DNA of 64,000 nucleotides from Candidatus Methanoperedens sp. (GCA_026552835.1 JAPMTY010000007.1:1-64000); one strand, 5' to 3'. Positions 15,225-25,108 are shown, counted from the stretch's first letter. Made by a program: numbers and translations. Notes: a model not told the origin generated them from the sequence alone.

Positions 15225-17837
15225 TTATAGCTCCGCATCCAAAATCATACCGTTTTGGTTGTTAGTGACCATGACCAAGCCTTCTCCAGCAGTTAGGCCC
15301 GCAGCAACGTTTAGGCCTACGCGACCCGAGGAAGTTCCAACGTTGTTAAAGCCGATAACTGTTGCGGTTACAACAGTACCCGCATTTCTCTGGACGGCCC
15401 AATCCGCTGCGGTTGCAGTCATCGTTGGATTAGCTCTCATAGTTCTGTGGAATTTCATATAATGAATCGAAGAAGTCGTTGTTGCAGCGAATCCGCTTCC
15501 ATAAGCGTTATTGGTCTGATCTGGAGCCTTGCCAAATACTTGGCAGAAACGTTGACACAGACCTAGTTCAGATTCGTAGAAGAGAGATGATCCACCAGAA
15601 GCGTAAGCCCAAGGAGCGGCTACGCTTCCCTCGTTGACCATAATTTGAGCTAAATCGATGGTCATTGTCGTGTTGACGGGAAGTTCCCAAATCACCTGTA
15701 GTGAGTCATTCCCATTTGTTCCAAGAGTTTTACCAGAAATAGAAGGAAGCGCCACAGTGTACGTGAACAGCTGCCAAGAAGTGGTTAAGTTGAAGTTTTG
15801 TTGAGTAGTCAATGTCGCAGACGACGGTGATCCGCCAGTCCCAAAATATTGAATGAAGTATGTACCTACGGTTCTAGCAGTATCCGCTTTTGCATAAAAG
15901 GTAAGAGTGACTTGTTTACCAGCCAATGTTTTAACTGATTCAATTCTATGCTCAACATTTCTTGTTGTAGAACCTGAACCAGCAGCAGTCTGATTCCATC
16001 GATAGAAGTAGGCAGGTTCGTTAGGCACATTGGTTTGACCTAATGTGAATGCTTGCTGAGAAACTGTAAAAGTTCCGATTGATCCGTCGTAACCGAGAGT
16101 AAATCGATCTGCCGTATATGCGCCAGAAGAAGGCGTAGTAAACGATGTATTGCGCTGCCAGAAGTCGAAATTACCGTTGATTACGTAATTCCTGAATCTG
16201 TGCGAATTGATCGTAGAAATGTTAGTCGTATTCTGCGTGTTAGAATCAACGACAGAAACGTTCTGATAGATTTCAAGGCTGTAATTGAAGCCGCTGTAGT
16301 CCGTGTCTAGCGCGATGGTGTTTGGGCTAGTTTCAGTGTAGCTCGCATCTGGGGTCAACGTGGAGTTGATGAACCTAGGAATTTTTTGGCCGTTTAGGTA
16401 TACGACGAGAGAGCCGTTAGCGGTTCCAGAGTTCACGCCCACAGGGAACGTAAAGGTAACAGTGACCTGTGTTTTCCCGCCGACTATCTGAGGATTTGAG
16501 CAGTTGACTGGGGTGCCGACACTGTTAGTGAAGCAGTAAGCCTGGTTGAGAATCCCACCGCCCTCAGTGAGAGTGTTACGATGGAAGAAGGCCTTATAGC
16601 CAACGAGATTGACCGTGCCGCTACCAGAAGTCTTATTCGCGAAGAAACGAATGTACAGGTTGCTGCCAGTCGTAGGCAGGTTTGTAGCATTCATGCTGGC
16701 ACTTAGGTTTGCTTCACGAGAAGCATTTGAACTGTAGCTTGAACCATCAGACGATGCAGAGAAGGCGATCAGTGCTGGATCGGTGTTGTTATAGAGCGTA
16801 CCGCTAGAAGTGTCATTGTACGTGACCAACACATCGTTGATGCTGTCGCCGTAGATGCTAAAGATCGAGATTCCATCGCCAGCAAACTGATTGATGTCTT
16901 TGGTATAGACAGCCTGCGAAACCTCGGCAGCTGCACCAGAAGGATCTGTAGAGAATGCAGATTCAATGACATATGAAGTCTGAGTGTTGACCGTGGTGAT
17001 CTTTCGGGCCTGACCAGCGACCACAAGAACGTCGCCTGCCACAACCGTGAAGGCTGGCGTGCCAGAAAGCGTCATCGACGTGCCAGTGCCAGTTACGGTT
17101 TTTGAAGCATCATAAGAAATTGAGAAGGACTTGTTGGTAGCCGAATACGTTGCATTCGTATGACCAGCCGTCATGTCGATTGACGACGTTGTAGACGTTG
17201 GAAGATCTGAGAATGTGTCGGTGAAACTTGCCTGATATTGCAAGGCGTCTAGATCGTCGCCAGTACCAGAACCAGACCCACCAGCGCCGCCGCCGCCGAC
17301 AAACTGATAAATCATCGCATTGGTGACGCTCTGAATGATGCTGGAACCGTTCGATTGAACGATGATGTAGCCAAGCGATAGCATGGTCGTGCTGCCGCCA
17401 GGAACAACTACAGCTCCAAGCGATCCAGCGTTTGAACCAACGACGAGGTTGATATTTCCACTTGCGTCAAGTTGAACTAGAACTGCGGCGAACTGGTTAG
17501 CGCCAATCGTGATGCTGCCGTTGGTCCCTGGGCTGACAGTAATAGTGCCGCCACCTACGCCGCCTGGAAAGGTGATGGTGCCACCCGTGAATGGGATAGC
17601 GACGTTGTTTAGAAGGGGAAGGACTCGGTTCTTACTGGTGTTTGGGTTGACTACAGTCCCAGAACCAACCGTAACAACTAGGCTTGGCGTGGAAGCTGCG
17701 ATCAGTCTGCCAGGGGACGTAAGCTCATTGTTGATGGACGCCAGAGTCGAGTCCATGTTGATGTTGGACGCAGCGTTCAGTTGATCCTGAAGGACCCTGG
17801 TAATTGACTGTCTAATATCGAATTTAGTAAGTGACAT
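15225..17837 (-). CDS. large tail fibre protein
   Basis: An 870-residue protein. The N-terminus (MSLTKFDIRQSITRVLQDQLNAAS) is helical and probably attaches to the tail. The middle is Thr/Ser/Gly-rich beta sequence with a GGGGAGGSGSGTGDD linker. Near residue 470 there is a VVYLNGQKIPRFINS module shared with two other fibres, and near 555 the NGNFDFWQRN...YTADRF jelly-roll motif also found in the gene at 12982. The C-terminus resembles that protein. A repeated use of the same modules points to domain shuffling within the operon. Confidence 0.75.
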   Translation of the reverse strand: MSLTKFDIRQSITRVLQDQLNAASNINMDSTLASINNELTSPGRLIAASTPSLVVTVGSGTVVNPNTSKNRVLPLLNNVAIPFTGGTITFPGGVGGGTITVSPGTNGSITIGANQFAAVLVQLDASGNINLVVGSNAGSLGAVVVPGGSTTMLSLGYIIVQSNGSSIIQSVTNAMIYQFVGGGGAGGSGSGTGDDLDALQYQASFTDTFSDLPTSTTSSIDMTAGHTNATYSATNKSFSISYDASKTVTGTGTSMTLSGTPAFTVVAGDVLVVAGQARKITTVNTQTSYVIESAFSTDPSGAAAEVSQAVYTKDINQFAGDGISIFSIYGDSINDVLVTYNDTSSGTLYNNTDPALIAFSASSDGSSYSSNASREANLSASMNATNLPTTGSNLYIRFFANKTSGSGTVNLVGYKAFFHRNTLTEGGGILNQAYCFTNSVGTPVNCSNPQIVGGKTQVTVTFTFPVGVNSGTANGSLVVYLNGQKIPRFINSTLTPDASYTETSPNTIALDTDYSGFNYSLEIYQNVSVVDSNTQNTTNISTINSHRFRNYVINGNFDFWQRNTSFTTPSSGAYTADRFTLGYDGSIGTFTVSQQAFTLGQTNVPNEPAYFYRWNQTAAGSGSTTRNVEHRIESVKTLAGKQVTLTFYAKADTARTVGTYFIQYFGTGGSPSSATLTTQQNFNLTTSWQLFTYTVALPSISGKTLGTNGNDSLQVIWELPVNTTMTIDLAQIMVNEGSVAAPWAYASGGSSLFYESELGLCQRFCQVFGKAPDQTNNAYGSGFAATTTSSIHYMKFHRTMRANPTMTATAADWAVQRNAGTVVTATVIGFNNVGTSSGRVGLNVAAGLTAGEGLVMVTNNQNGMILDAEL

Positions 17838-17875
17838 CTAACATCCCTATATCATTCAAAAGATTACGTTCTTTC

Positions 17876-19981
17876 TTAGAAGTTTCTCTCGATTACAAAG
17901 TCAATCGTATCGCCCACTTGGAGAGTGTCTACAAAAGTGACTTGAGTGCGTGGAACTGATCCAACCGTATTCCAATCGCTGGTGACTTCTAGTCTCTGAC
18001 CATTCAAATAAATCTGTAATTCCGAAGAGTTATATGTCTGTGAGCTTGGCAGGGTAACATTAGTACCTGGGGTGACAGGTCCAGTAATCTGGTTGCCCAC
18101 GGGGGCACCAGACACGACGGTGACTCTTTGGTCATAAATTGACGAATATTGTAGATTATTCCCATTATCCCAAACACCAGCTGAAGTGCTGATGTCAGTG
18201 ACACGGAAAATACCCCAATTACCAGCCGTAATCGTAGTTACGTTCGACCCACCGTTTTTGTTGACCGTAATCGACCCAGTAGACCTATTCAAGATCACAT
18301 AGAAATCGCCAACCAAAAGGGTCGTCGCGTCTGGCAGAACTACGGTATGCGAGCTTGTACCAGTGAGTTGCTGGACGATTGAATCAGTAGCAGAAAGGGT
18401 GAGTGTACCGCCAGATGTGGCTGTGCTGGTCAGGCTGAACAGCATTGCGTTCACTTGCTGAACGGTCAAATCGGACGCATTCGCCGATCCACCCGTATTA
18501 TTGCCCTTCAAGCTCTTCGTTGCCATCTGGGCAAGCTTGGCGTTGGTCGTGCCGTTATTCTTTAGCTCTAACTGATTCGAGCCATTGGTGTCTATGGAAG
18601 ATCCATCGGTCAAAACATTTAGGGTATTACCAGCATAAGCCAGGGCGACGCCTGCGGCGTTCTTGCTAGGGCCAGCGAAATTGATCCAGGTAGATCCCGT
18701 GAAAGATGAGAAAGTAATCGTAGCATCGCCAGTACCACCAGTCTTAGTGAGTGTTCCTGACGTAGAAGGGAAGCCTGTGCCGTTTGCTAGAAGCTGTAAG
18801 CCTCCAACGATTGTTGAAGTGACCGTAAAGGTAAAGCCGTTGTTGGTGTACGTAGCACCAGCCGTTGCGTTGGCTGCGGTTACTGTAAAGACGAATGGAG
18901 CAGAAGTAGCGTACACGAACGAGTTGTTGGCGTGCTGGGAACCTGCGAACAAATCGCTGACCGCCCAGTTGTTGAGCGGAGTGGCGAAAGAATACGTAAA
19001 GGAACCAGGAGTATTGGTCGTAACAGTAGCGACCTGACCATTATAAGTGCCGCCAGCAAATGTGCCACCTACGTGTCCCGAGGCGCCGTTGGTTGCTGCC
19101 GCAACAAGAAATCGCGCTCCTACCTGAACTGCCGTTCCAAAGCCAGATGTGGCTAGGTTGCCTGTCGAGAGATCGATCCACTGCGCTCCGTCCCACCACA
19201 CCGCGTGGCCAGCAAGGCCCGTCCAGGCTCCTGTTGGCGCGGCGGCTATGATGTAAAGCAGACTGAACGACGGAGAGCCAGGAGGAGTGCTTAGGCTATC
19301 ATCTACAAGGTCAGGATCATCTATTGGACCTTGCCAAACCAAACCAAGGCTAAGCGACGTAAGCTGGCCATATGTAACCGCATCTGACGATAGCGAACCA
19401 TCTGCGAGATTTATGATCTTATGGCTGCCCATGCTCTGATCGGCAGTGAAAGGACGAGTTCCATCTTGCTGGATAGAAGTATTGACCTGCGCAAGATCAA
19501 CTTCAGCATCTGGCATTGTGATAGTGCGAGTAGTGCCCGTGGTAAGAGATGAGGCCGAGAACGCAATTCGTTTGGTTTGATCTGAACTATTTTTGATTCT
19601 AAACGTTGCGTCTAGAGCGGAAACGGCAGTGATGCTGCCCAGAGCAGAATCAATTCCAGTCAGAGCACCTTTTACAGTGGCGGCAGATGGAGAAAAGTTG
19701 ATGTAACCACCATCGTCGCCAATCAACGTTGATCCAGCGGAACCAGGCGTGGTGCTGACCATCTGAGTCTTGAGGAAATAAAGGGTGTTGTGCGTGTGAT
19801 ACGAACTATCAACGTCTGTACCGTTCTGAAGAGGTGTAAGTCTGTCCAAAATGGTCTTGGTAAGCTCGGTGTAGGGGCTGCCGCCTACCTTGATGCTCAA
19901 GGTCAAAAGAGTATTGGTAGAGATGTCTAGGTTCTCTAGCAACGCTCCAGAAAGTCTAGATAGGTATTTAATATCTGCCAT
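17876..19981 (-). CDS. tail fibre protein
   Basis: A 701-residue beta-rich protein. It opens with MADIKYLSRLSGALLENLD and contains SYHTHNTLYFLKTQ, typical of fibre attachment regions, IKNSSDQTKRIAFSASSLTT (found in many trimeric fibres), MGSHKIINLADG, the YTNNGFTFTV module shared with 14380-15222, and a C-terminal ELQIYLNGQRLEVTSDW module shared with the large fibre at 20443. It is probably a trimeric long fibre segment. Confidence 0.75.
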   Translation of the reverse strand: MADIKYLSRLSGALLENLDISTNTLLTLSIKVGGSPYTELTKTILDRLTPLQNGTDVDSSYHTHNTLYFLKTQMVSTTPGSAGSTLIGDDGGYINFSPSAATVKGALTGIDSALGSITAVSALDATFRIKNSSDQTKRIAFSASSLTTGTTRTITMPDAEVDLAQVNTSIQQDGTRPFTADQSMGSHKIINLADGSLSSDAVTYGQLTSLSLGLVWQGPIDDPDLVDDSLSTPPGSPSFSLLYIIAAAPTGAWTGLAGHAVWWDGAQWIDLSTGNLATSGFGTAVQVGARFLVAAATNGASGHVGGTFAGGTYNGQVATVTTNTPGSFTYSFATPLNNWAVSDLFAGSQHANNSFVYATSAPFVFTVTAANATAGATYTNNGFTFTVTSTIVGGLQLLANGTGFPSTSGTLTKTGGTGDATITFSSFTGSTWINFAGPSKNAAGVALAYAGNTLNVLTDGSSIDTNGSNQLELKNNGTTNAKLAQMATKSLKGNNTGGSANASDLTVQQVNAMLFSLTSTATSGGTLTLSATDSIVQQLTGTSSHTVVLPDATTLLVGDFYVILNRSTGSITVNKNGGSNVTTITAGNWGIFRVTDISTSAGVWDNGNNLQYSSIYDQRVTVVSGAPVGNQITGPVTPGTNVTLPSSQTYNSSELQIYLNGQRLEVTSDWNTVGSVPRTQVTFVDTLQVGDTIDFVIERNF

Positions 19982-19987
19982 ATACGC

Positions 19988-20434
19988 CTACAGTTGACCG
20001 ATTACGGAAAGCATCAGTTTGAGATCTTTCTTCAGACCATTGAATTCGTTTAGAACCACGACTCCAACCAATACGACATAATCGCCGTGGACAAATCCGT
20101 TCACCCCGATATCTGGCTTGATGTTGGTTAACGAACCACTCTTGTCTACATACAAAACATCTCGTAAGGCGAATGAGGTTGTGATGTCCTCAACTCTACC
20201 AGCGTCAATGACCCCTCCGCTTGCGGCGCTAGGAATATCTTGATTGGTTACGCCCACAACGGACTGGACCGAAGACAAGCTTGTAACATCGACAAACTCG
20301 ATCTGGCTGCCAGCATTCAAGGACACAGGAGTTCCCTTCAGAATGGTGAATATGGTTCCATTCTGGTAGCCAGTCTGAAGCTGTCTACTAGATCCCTTTG
20401 CTGATTCTCCTCGAAAATTAGGGCTGTAAGTCAT
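19988..20434 (-). CDS. hypothetical virion-associated protein
   Basis: A 148-residue protein between two fibre genes. The sequence (GTIFTILKGTPVSLNAGSQIEFVDVTSL, GDYVVLVGVVVL) suggests a small beta barrel, as in decoration or fibre-accessory proteins. I do not recognise the family. A fibre chaperone is another possibility from its position. Confidence 0.6.
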   Translation of the reverse strand: MTYSPNFRGESAKGSSRQLQTGYQNGTIFTILKGTPVSLNAGSQIEFVDVTSLSSVQSVVGVTNQDIPSAASGGVIDAGRVEDITTSFALRDVLYVDKSGSLTNIKPDIGVNGFVHGDYVVLVGVVVLNEFNGLKKDLKLMLSVIGQL

Positions 20435-20442
20435 ATCATTCC

Positions 20443-23157
20443 TTAGAGGATGTACCAGGTAGTGCCGTTGCTGATGATCGTGAAGCTTTCGTACTGGACG
20501 GTCGTAAACTGAGTGTTGAATCCGTCGATGAGTTCTACGCCATTCGCTTTAATTGTCATAGCGTTTACAGTAGCGTCAATTTTCTTGAAGTAGAAAAGTC
20601 TACCAGAAGCAGATGCAGCGGTTGGCAACGTAAAGGTTATTGGCCCGCCGCTAGCGTCTGCTAAGAGAACGTTATCTCCCAAGAGAACCGTGTAATCTGC
20701 AACCTTGGTCGTAATAGCTACTGGACCACCAGCTTCATCAACACCTGGAGGACCCGTTGGGCCTGGAGGGCCTTGTGGACCTGGGGCTCCGCCGCCACCA
20801 CCTGGACCGCCCGTAGCATCAATTCTGATTTCTAGAACGTCGCCAACGACGAGAGTCATTTGGATTTGGAATTGGTCGCTAGCAACGCCAGGAGCGCCAA
20901 CTTCAGTCCAATCCTGACCGAGGCGCAGGAACTGACCATTGAGATAAACTTCTAGGCCACCTTTGCCGACAGTGTACTTCTGTGGCAAGCTTCCCATTCT
21001 GGAGTTGTTAGGAAGCGTGATGTCCGTGCCTGGAGCAATTGGACCATTGAGAGAAGTTGGAGGGGTTGCGCCAGATGCGACGATATCAACCGTCTCATCG
21101 TAGGAAGGCTCATCAAGAAGCTCTGCGATAAGTCCCATTGCGACATCAAGCTCTTTGATGCCGAGAGTGAGGTTTTCATTGTCGATAAGCGCATAGTTAC
21201 CGATGCCAGTGCCAGTCTGATTGATGACAATTGCGAACGGAGCACCAACGTTGAAGTTGACCGCGCTAACACATGCGCCAGCTGAAGTGTTGGTAACGGT
21301 GACGGTGCCAATACCAGAAGTGGCTAGGAAATCGCCAGCAGGAGCGGCATTTAAGGCATTCTTAAGTGCCGTTGCTGTTTGGGTGGAAGTAAAACCAGTA
21401 GAAACGTCCCACTCAATGTAGCCGTTCACGAAAGGAACAGAAGGCTGAACGCCAGTTCCATCCTTATTGACCCAAACCGCGTACTGTCTGAAGTTACCCG
21501 AGCCACTGATCAGGAAGTACTGATTGCTTGCCATAGTGGCAGCGGAACCAGTGGTGATAGCGGTGATTTGTGGAACGGCGCCAGGAGTTAAGGCAGCAAC
21601 GTACTTAGGCTGGAAGGCTGTTTCGTGAGGCGAGCCGATGTACTTGAGCATTTCTTCCGAAGTCGTGTCAGAAATGTCTCGATCTTCACCTTCATCTAGC
21701 TCTGTACCAAGGAGACGAATGTAGATCTTGGCTTGTGCAGAGCCATTGTCAGTGCGTAGGAACAGCCAGAAAACATCTTGGCCTTCTGGAACGTCTTGCC
21801 GATCGGCAATGAAAATGTGACGACTAGTGCTTGGAACTGGAACGTTCTCGTAGGTTCCAAACGCATACTTACCTTTTGCGCCTGCAGGACCAGTGCTAAC
21901 ACCAGTGTAGGGCGTAGACGCGCCAAGAGGATCGCCAAGGGTAACTTGGGTGAGCGAATCAACCGATTTGATCTGGTAGTAACCAGCATCGGTATCCGAT
22001 CCAAGCTTCAGATAGTCGCCTGGCTGAAGCGGGCTAGTCCAAGAGACAGCACCAACTGACGTAACCTGAGCCAAACTGTTCGTGAAGATCAGGTTTGGAG
22101 CAACGGTGACACCACGGACGAGAGTGATGTAGGCAGCTTCGTCGTCAGCGAGAGTGATGTCGGTTGAGGTTGGGTTGGCAAGAAGAGTGTAGGTAAGGGC
22201 TGAGCCGATGACGCGAATGTTAACGTCTTCATCCCAGTTCAGCTGTCCAGGGGCAGTTGGAGTTACTTTGTCTGAAGGCAAGACGCCGTGGGCCATCGAG
22301 CCCTTACCAGTGATGACCGTGTTTCCAAGGTCTTCACGAAGAGTTTCAATTGAGCCAGAGGTAGACTGTGAGTACCAGTATGTAGTGCCTTTCACTTCAA
22401 GCAGCGAAGACATTACGGCATCCATCCACTCCTTCAGGCTTCCAATAGCTTTATCTCCGCCAAAGAATGGGTCGATCGAGCTAGAAGTAGAAGACGATGG
22501 ATTTTCAACACGTCCTTGGCTCCAAGGATAAACGTGGAATGGGTCTGGGGTAACGCCGCCCGTCCCTAGGCGACCAAGCAACCAGCGATCATCCTGAATA
22601 CTGATTACGTTGTTACCAGCGTCGGTGATAACCGTTGCGACTGGCAAGTAATTTGGAAGTGGAAGCGAAGTAGTGATCTTGATGCGGTAACGAAGAATGA
22701 CAGCGCGAGGAGCATTCTTGGTCGTTTCATTCTTAGTAGTTGGGTTCCAGAGATAGACCTGAGCTGACGTGGTGTCGTCAATGAAGCGCTCATATTCAAG
22801 ACTGACATAGTTGATTGCGCTAGGAGCAAAAGCACCATCAACGATGGTATTGGTCGCCGAATTCAGCTGTTGAGGCAAAGAACCAGCTGGCACCATGAGA
22901 ACCGTTCCAGACTGGCTGGAAGCAATATGCAGAACTGCGCCTGGATCGACTTGCATCTGCAAGCCGTTGGCAGCGCCCCCAATGGAGCCTGGCATCAAAA
23001 TGTTGAAACCGCGAAGAATGTAACCCTGGCTGGTGCCTGTTACAAATGCCTGAATCAGCTGGTCAAAGTCGTTAGACGAAGCGGACTCGACAGCCCTCAT
23101 ATCGGGGACATCAACTCGCTGCTGTGAGATCCAATTGACCCTGCGTTGGATGGCCAT
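20443..23157 (-). CDS. large tail fibre protein with collagen-like repeat
   Basis: A 904-residue protein, the first virion gene of the tail-fibre operon. The N-terminus (MAIQRRVNWISQQRVDVPDMRAVE) is typical of large-phage fibre or baseplate-associated proteins. It carries a VWVNKDGTGVQP module (about residue 550) also present in the baseplate J-like protein, a GGLEVYLNGQFLRLGQDW module shared with other fibres, and near residues 785-812 a collagen-like run (GPQGPPGPTGPPG). The last 90 residues form a beta domain with ADYTVLLGDNVLLAD. The collagen part would form a triple helix in the trimer. Confidence 0.8.
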   Translation of the reverse strand: MAIQRRVNWISQQRVDVPDMRAVESASSNDFDQLIQAFVTGTSQGYILRGFNILMPGSIGGAANGLQMQVDPGAVLHIASSQSGTVLMVPAGSLPQQLNSATNTIVDGAFAPSAINYVSLEYERFIDDTTSAQVYLWNPTTKNETTKNAPRAVILRYRIKITTSLPLPNYLPVATVITDAGNNVISIQDDRWLLGRLGTGGVTPDPFHVYPWSQGRVENPSSSTSSSIDPFFGGDKAIGSLKEWMDAVMSSLLEVKGTTYWYSQSTSGSIETLREDLGNTVITGKGSMAHGVLPSDKVTPTAPGQLNWDEDVNIRVIGSALTYTLLANPTSTDITLADDEAAYITLVRGVTVAPNLIFTNSLAQVTSVGAVSWTSPLQPGDYLKLGSDTDAGYYQIKSVDSLTQVTLGDPLGASTPYTGVSTGPAGAKGKYAFGTYENVPVPSTSRHIFIADRQDVPEGQDVFWLFLRTDNGSAQAKIYIRLLGTELDEGEDRDISDTTSEEMLKYIGSPHETAFQPKYVAALTPGAVPQITAITTGSAATMASNQYFLISGSGNFRQYAVWVNKDGTGVQPSVPFVNGYIEWDVSTGFTSTQTATALKNALNAAPAGDFLATSGIGTVTVTNTSAGACVSAVNFNVGAPFAIVINQTGTGIGNYALIDNENLTLGIKELDVAMGLIAELLDEPSYDETVDIVASGATPPTSLNGPIAPGTDITLPNNSRMGSLPQKYTVGKGGLEVYLNGQFLRLGQDWTEVGAPGVASDQFQIQMTLVVGDVLEIRIDATGGPGGGGGAPGPQGPPGPTGPPGVDEAGGPVAITTKVADYTVLLGDNVLLADASGGPITFTLPTAASASGRLFYFKKIDATVNAMTIKANGVELIDGFNTQFTTVQYESFTIISNGTTWYIL

Positions 23158-23161
23158 AAAA

Positions 23162-23761
23162 TTAGGTTACCTCTGATAAAAGGGCACTCTCATTAAGATT
23201 GAGATGTTCGATCTTAGCAGCCTTGTGTAAATTGTCTAAGGCCCATAGAGGTTGTAAATTGCTGTAATGGCATGATTTTTTGAACAATTCAGGACCAAAT
23301 TCATAAGCTATCGACAAAGGAAACTTATGGTCGATGTGCCATTTGCCGTAATTGTCCCAGGTCATTTCAGGCTGAAATTGAGATTCAATATGTTTGCAAA
23401 ATTGATCAAAAGAACATCCTAGAGACTTAGAAAATTTTTCCTTATCTCTCAAAAAGTTACTAATTCTAAGTCGAGCATTCACAATAGCTCTATATTTTGG
23501 ATTTTCTTTGTATCGCTTTTTTTGGTACGTTAAATTTCGGGCGTCTATTTTGGCTTTGTTTTTTAGTCTGTACTCTTTGTCTTTTTTGGCAATTTTCTCT
23601 TTGTGCTTCAAGTAGTAACGCCTAGAAGCGGCCTGTCTCTTTCCTACTTTACTAGAATAGTTACACATTTTGCATGCGTGGTGAAACCCATCCTTTCTAC
23701 TTCTGTTCTTATTGAAATCAGACAAGGATTTGATTTCTTTGCACTTAGAGCACTTTTTCAT
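23162..23761 (-). CDS. HNH endonuclease with N-terminal zinc module
   Basis: A 199-residue free-standing nuclease, probably a homing endonuclease. C4, C7, C30 and C33 form a zinc module (KCSKCKEI...ACKMC), a long basic helix follows, then the HNH core WHIDHKFPLS (H142, D144, H145) and YSNLQPLWALDN. The gene is clearly AT-richer than the fibre genes beside it, a sign of transfer. It is related in its zinc module to the HNH gene at 49883. Confidence 0.85.
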   Translation of the reverse strand: MKKCSKCKEIKSLSDFNKNRSRKDGFHHACKMCNYSSKVGKRQAASRRYYLKHKEKIAKKDKEYRLKNKAKIDARNLTYQKKRYKENPKYRAIVNARLRISNFLRDKEKFSKSLGCSFDQFCKHIESQFQPEMTWDNYGKWHIDHKFPLSIAYEFGPELFKKSCHYSNLQPLWALDNLHKAAKIEHLNLNESALLSEVT

Positions 23762-23770
23762 CTTGTAAAG

Positions 23771-23779
23771 ATTATATCA
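23771..23779 (-). promoter_or_regulatory. extended -10 element for the HNH gene
   Basis: The minus strand reads TGATATAAT, a perfect extended -10 box, ending 9 bases before the HNH start codon. No Shine-Dalgarno site lies between. Confidence 0.45.
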
Positions 23780-23815
23780 TTGTGAAATAGCTGGAAGTCA
23801 GAGGAATCTTTAAGA

Positions 23816-23821
23816 TATAAT
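23816..23821 (+). promoter_or_regulatory. -10 element for the zinc-ribbon gene
   Basis: The plus strand holds TATAAT at 23816-23821, 23 bases before the GTG start at 23845, with a ribosome-binding site (GCAGGAG) between. No clear -35 is seen. It is divergent from the HNH promoter. Confidence 0.35.
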
Positions 23822-23844
23822 CCACTCAGAGCAGGAGAACCACC

Positions 23845-24234
23845 GTGGGAAAGTCTAAACGTGGCGATCGAGAATTCAGCAGGGAACAGAAACTAGTGCA
23901 TGAAAATCGTATACTTAAACGACATGTGTCCAGCTTGCGCAAACAATTAGCAAAGCTAGATTTAGACAGATACTCCAACTTAAAAGAAGCAATTGAGCAA
24001 CACTATCAAGAGGATAGGGCTCAAGAAGGCAAAGAAATACTTGACCGTTTAAAACAAGAATGGCGCTGCCATGAGCCTAATTGCGACGGATTCCTAGAAA
24101 TCTTCACATACAACAAGCTGAATAATACGTGGTACTACCGTGTCTGTTCCAATGCGCCTGGGTGCAAGAATCGCACCAAGGCCCAGAAGTACGATCCAGC
24201 CACGGTTAAGGGAATCGTCAGGAAATCCAGCTAG
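23845..24234 (+). CDS. coiled-coil and zinc-ribbon protein
   Basis: A 129-residue protein starting at GTG 23845 behind a good ribosome-binding site (GCAGGAGAACC). The N-terminal 55 residues form a basic coiled coil (LVHENRILKRHVSSLRKQLAKL) and the C-terminal half has paired Cys (WRCHEPNC... VCSNAPGCKN), probably a zinc ribbon. It could be a DNA-binding or transcription-related protein. It is a single plus-strand gene between two minus-strand genes. Confidence 0.65.
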   Translation: MGKSKRGDREFSREQKLVHENRILKRHVSSLRKQLAKLDLDRYSNLKEAIEQHYQEDRAQEGKEILDRLKQEWRCHEPNCDGFLEIFTYNKLNNTWYYRVCSNAPGCKNRTKAQKYDPATVKGIVRKSS

Positions 24235-24239
24235 TTACG

Positions 24240-24286
24240 TTTTATCAAACCTATTTTCACAAATTTGTAAATATAGCTTGATAAAA
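24240..24286. promoter_or_regulatory. inverted repeat between convergent genes
   Basis: TTTTATCAA at 24240-24248 is matched by TTGATAAAA at 24278-24286, with a second palindrome ACAAATTTGT (24259-24268) in the loop. It lies between the ends of two convergent genes. It could be a weak bidirectional terminator. Both arms also look like the TGATAAA -10 motif used elsewhere in the window, one per strand. Confidence 0.35.
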
Positions 24287-24301
24287 TGGAAATAGCTGAT
24301 T

Positions 24302-25066
24302 TTACTCAGTAATCCAGTATTTTGTGAAAGGATGGCCCCCACAGTAGTACAAAGCGGCCACATCTTTCATGCCATTTGGATACGTTTTGTAGAGTCTGCG
24401 ATACCATAGCTTTGAAGCTAGCCAGCACAACGGTGAGCTTTTGGTTGCCTGGATGAGCAGCCACGATAGGCGCCTGGCGTCCGTATCTGACCTTGGAGCC
24501 CAAATGCAACTCGTGGCGATGACCAAAGCGGCAATGAGATAGAACGGCCAGAAGAACGGTATCCAGCCTAGTCCAGCTGCGGAGGCCATCGCAGCGACCA
24601 TCTGAGGCTGTCTCCAGAGAAACGCACTCCAATTGAATTTGTCAGTGTTGTTGAAGAATCCTAGGTGGGTAATTCCATGCCAGAGCAGGCCCAATCCACT
24701 CTCGAAAGCGCCAACCGACTGGTGCCAAGGCAAACTTTCTCTCATGACTTTTAATGCGGCACAGTATCCATAGTAGTCATCAGGTCCCTCCTGGTCTGGA
24801 TCGCCTGGGGCGCGGCTCAAAAGGCCCCATGACTTGAGGCACTTCCAAAGAGCCATGCTTTTATATTCACATTCCATGAGAGTATCCAAATGAGCAAATG
24901 GATCGTATGGCGAATCTCTCATGATGTAGAGAAGCATGATAATATACTCAGAGGTGAACATTACGCCATTATCTGAACCGCGTTCGCCTTCTTTCCAGTC
25001 GCCAGTGTTCGGCGCCACAAGCCTATTTCCATCTACGTAAGGTTCAATTTCTTCTCTAAGTCCCAT
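24302..25066 (-). CDS. hypothetical protein with membrane segment
   Basis: A 254-residue unknown protein with a good ribosome-binding site (TTGAGGAATAT). The first 150 residues are soluble and helical, with GSDNGVMFTSEYIIML and PDDYYGYCAA; this pattern recalls helical glycoside-hydrolase-like repeats, but I cannot confirm it. Residues about 155-195 (GLGWIPFFWPFYLIAALVIA) form one or two membrane segments. It sits beside the endolysin, so a role in lysis or the envelope is possible. Confidence 0.6.
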   Translation of the reverse strand: MGLREEIEPYVDGNRLVAPNTGDWKEGERGSDNGVMFTSEYIIMLLYIMRDSPYDPFAHLDTLMECEYKSMALWKCLKSWGLLSRAPGDPDQEGPDDYYGYCAALKVMRESLPWHQSVGAFESGLGLLWHGITHLGFFNNTDKFNWSAFLWRQPQMVAAMASAAGLGWIPFFWPFYLIAALVIATSCIWAPRSDTDARRLSWLLIQATKSSPLCWLASKLWYRRLYKTYPNGMKDVAALYYCGGHPFTKYWITE

Positions 25067-25108
25067 ATATTCCTCAAGATTAACCTGCTTTACACCCTAA
25101 CCATTTCT

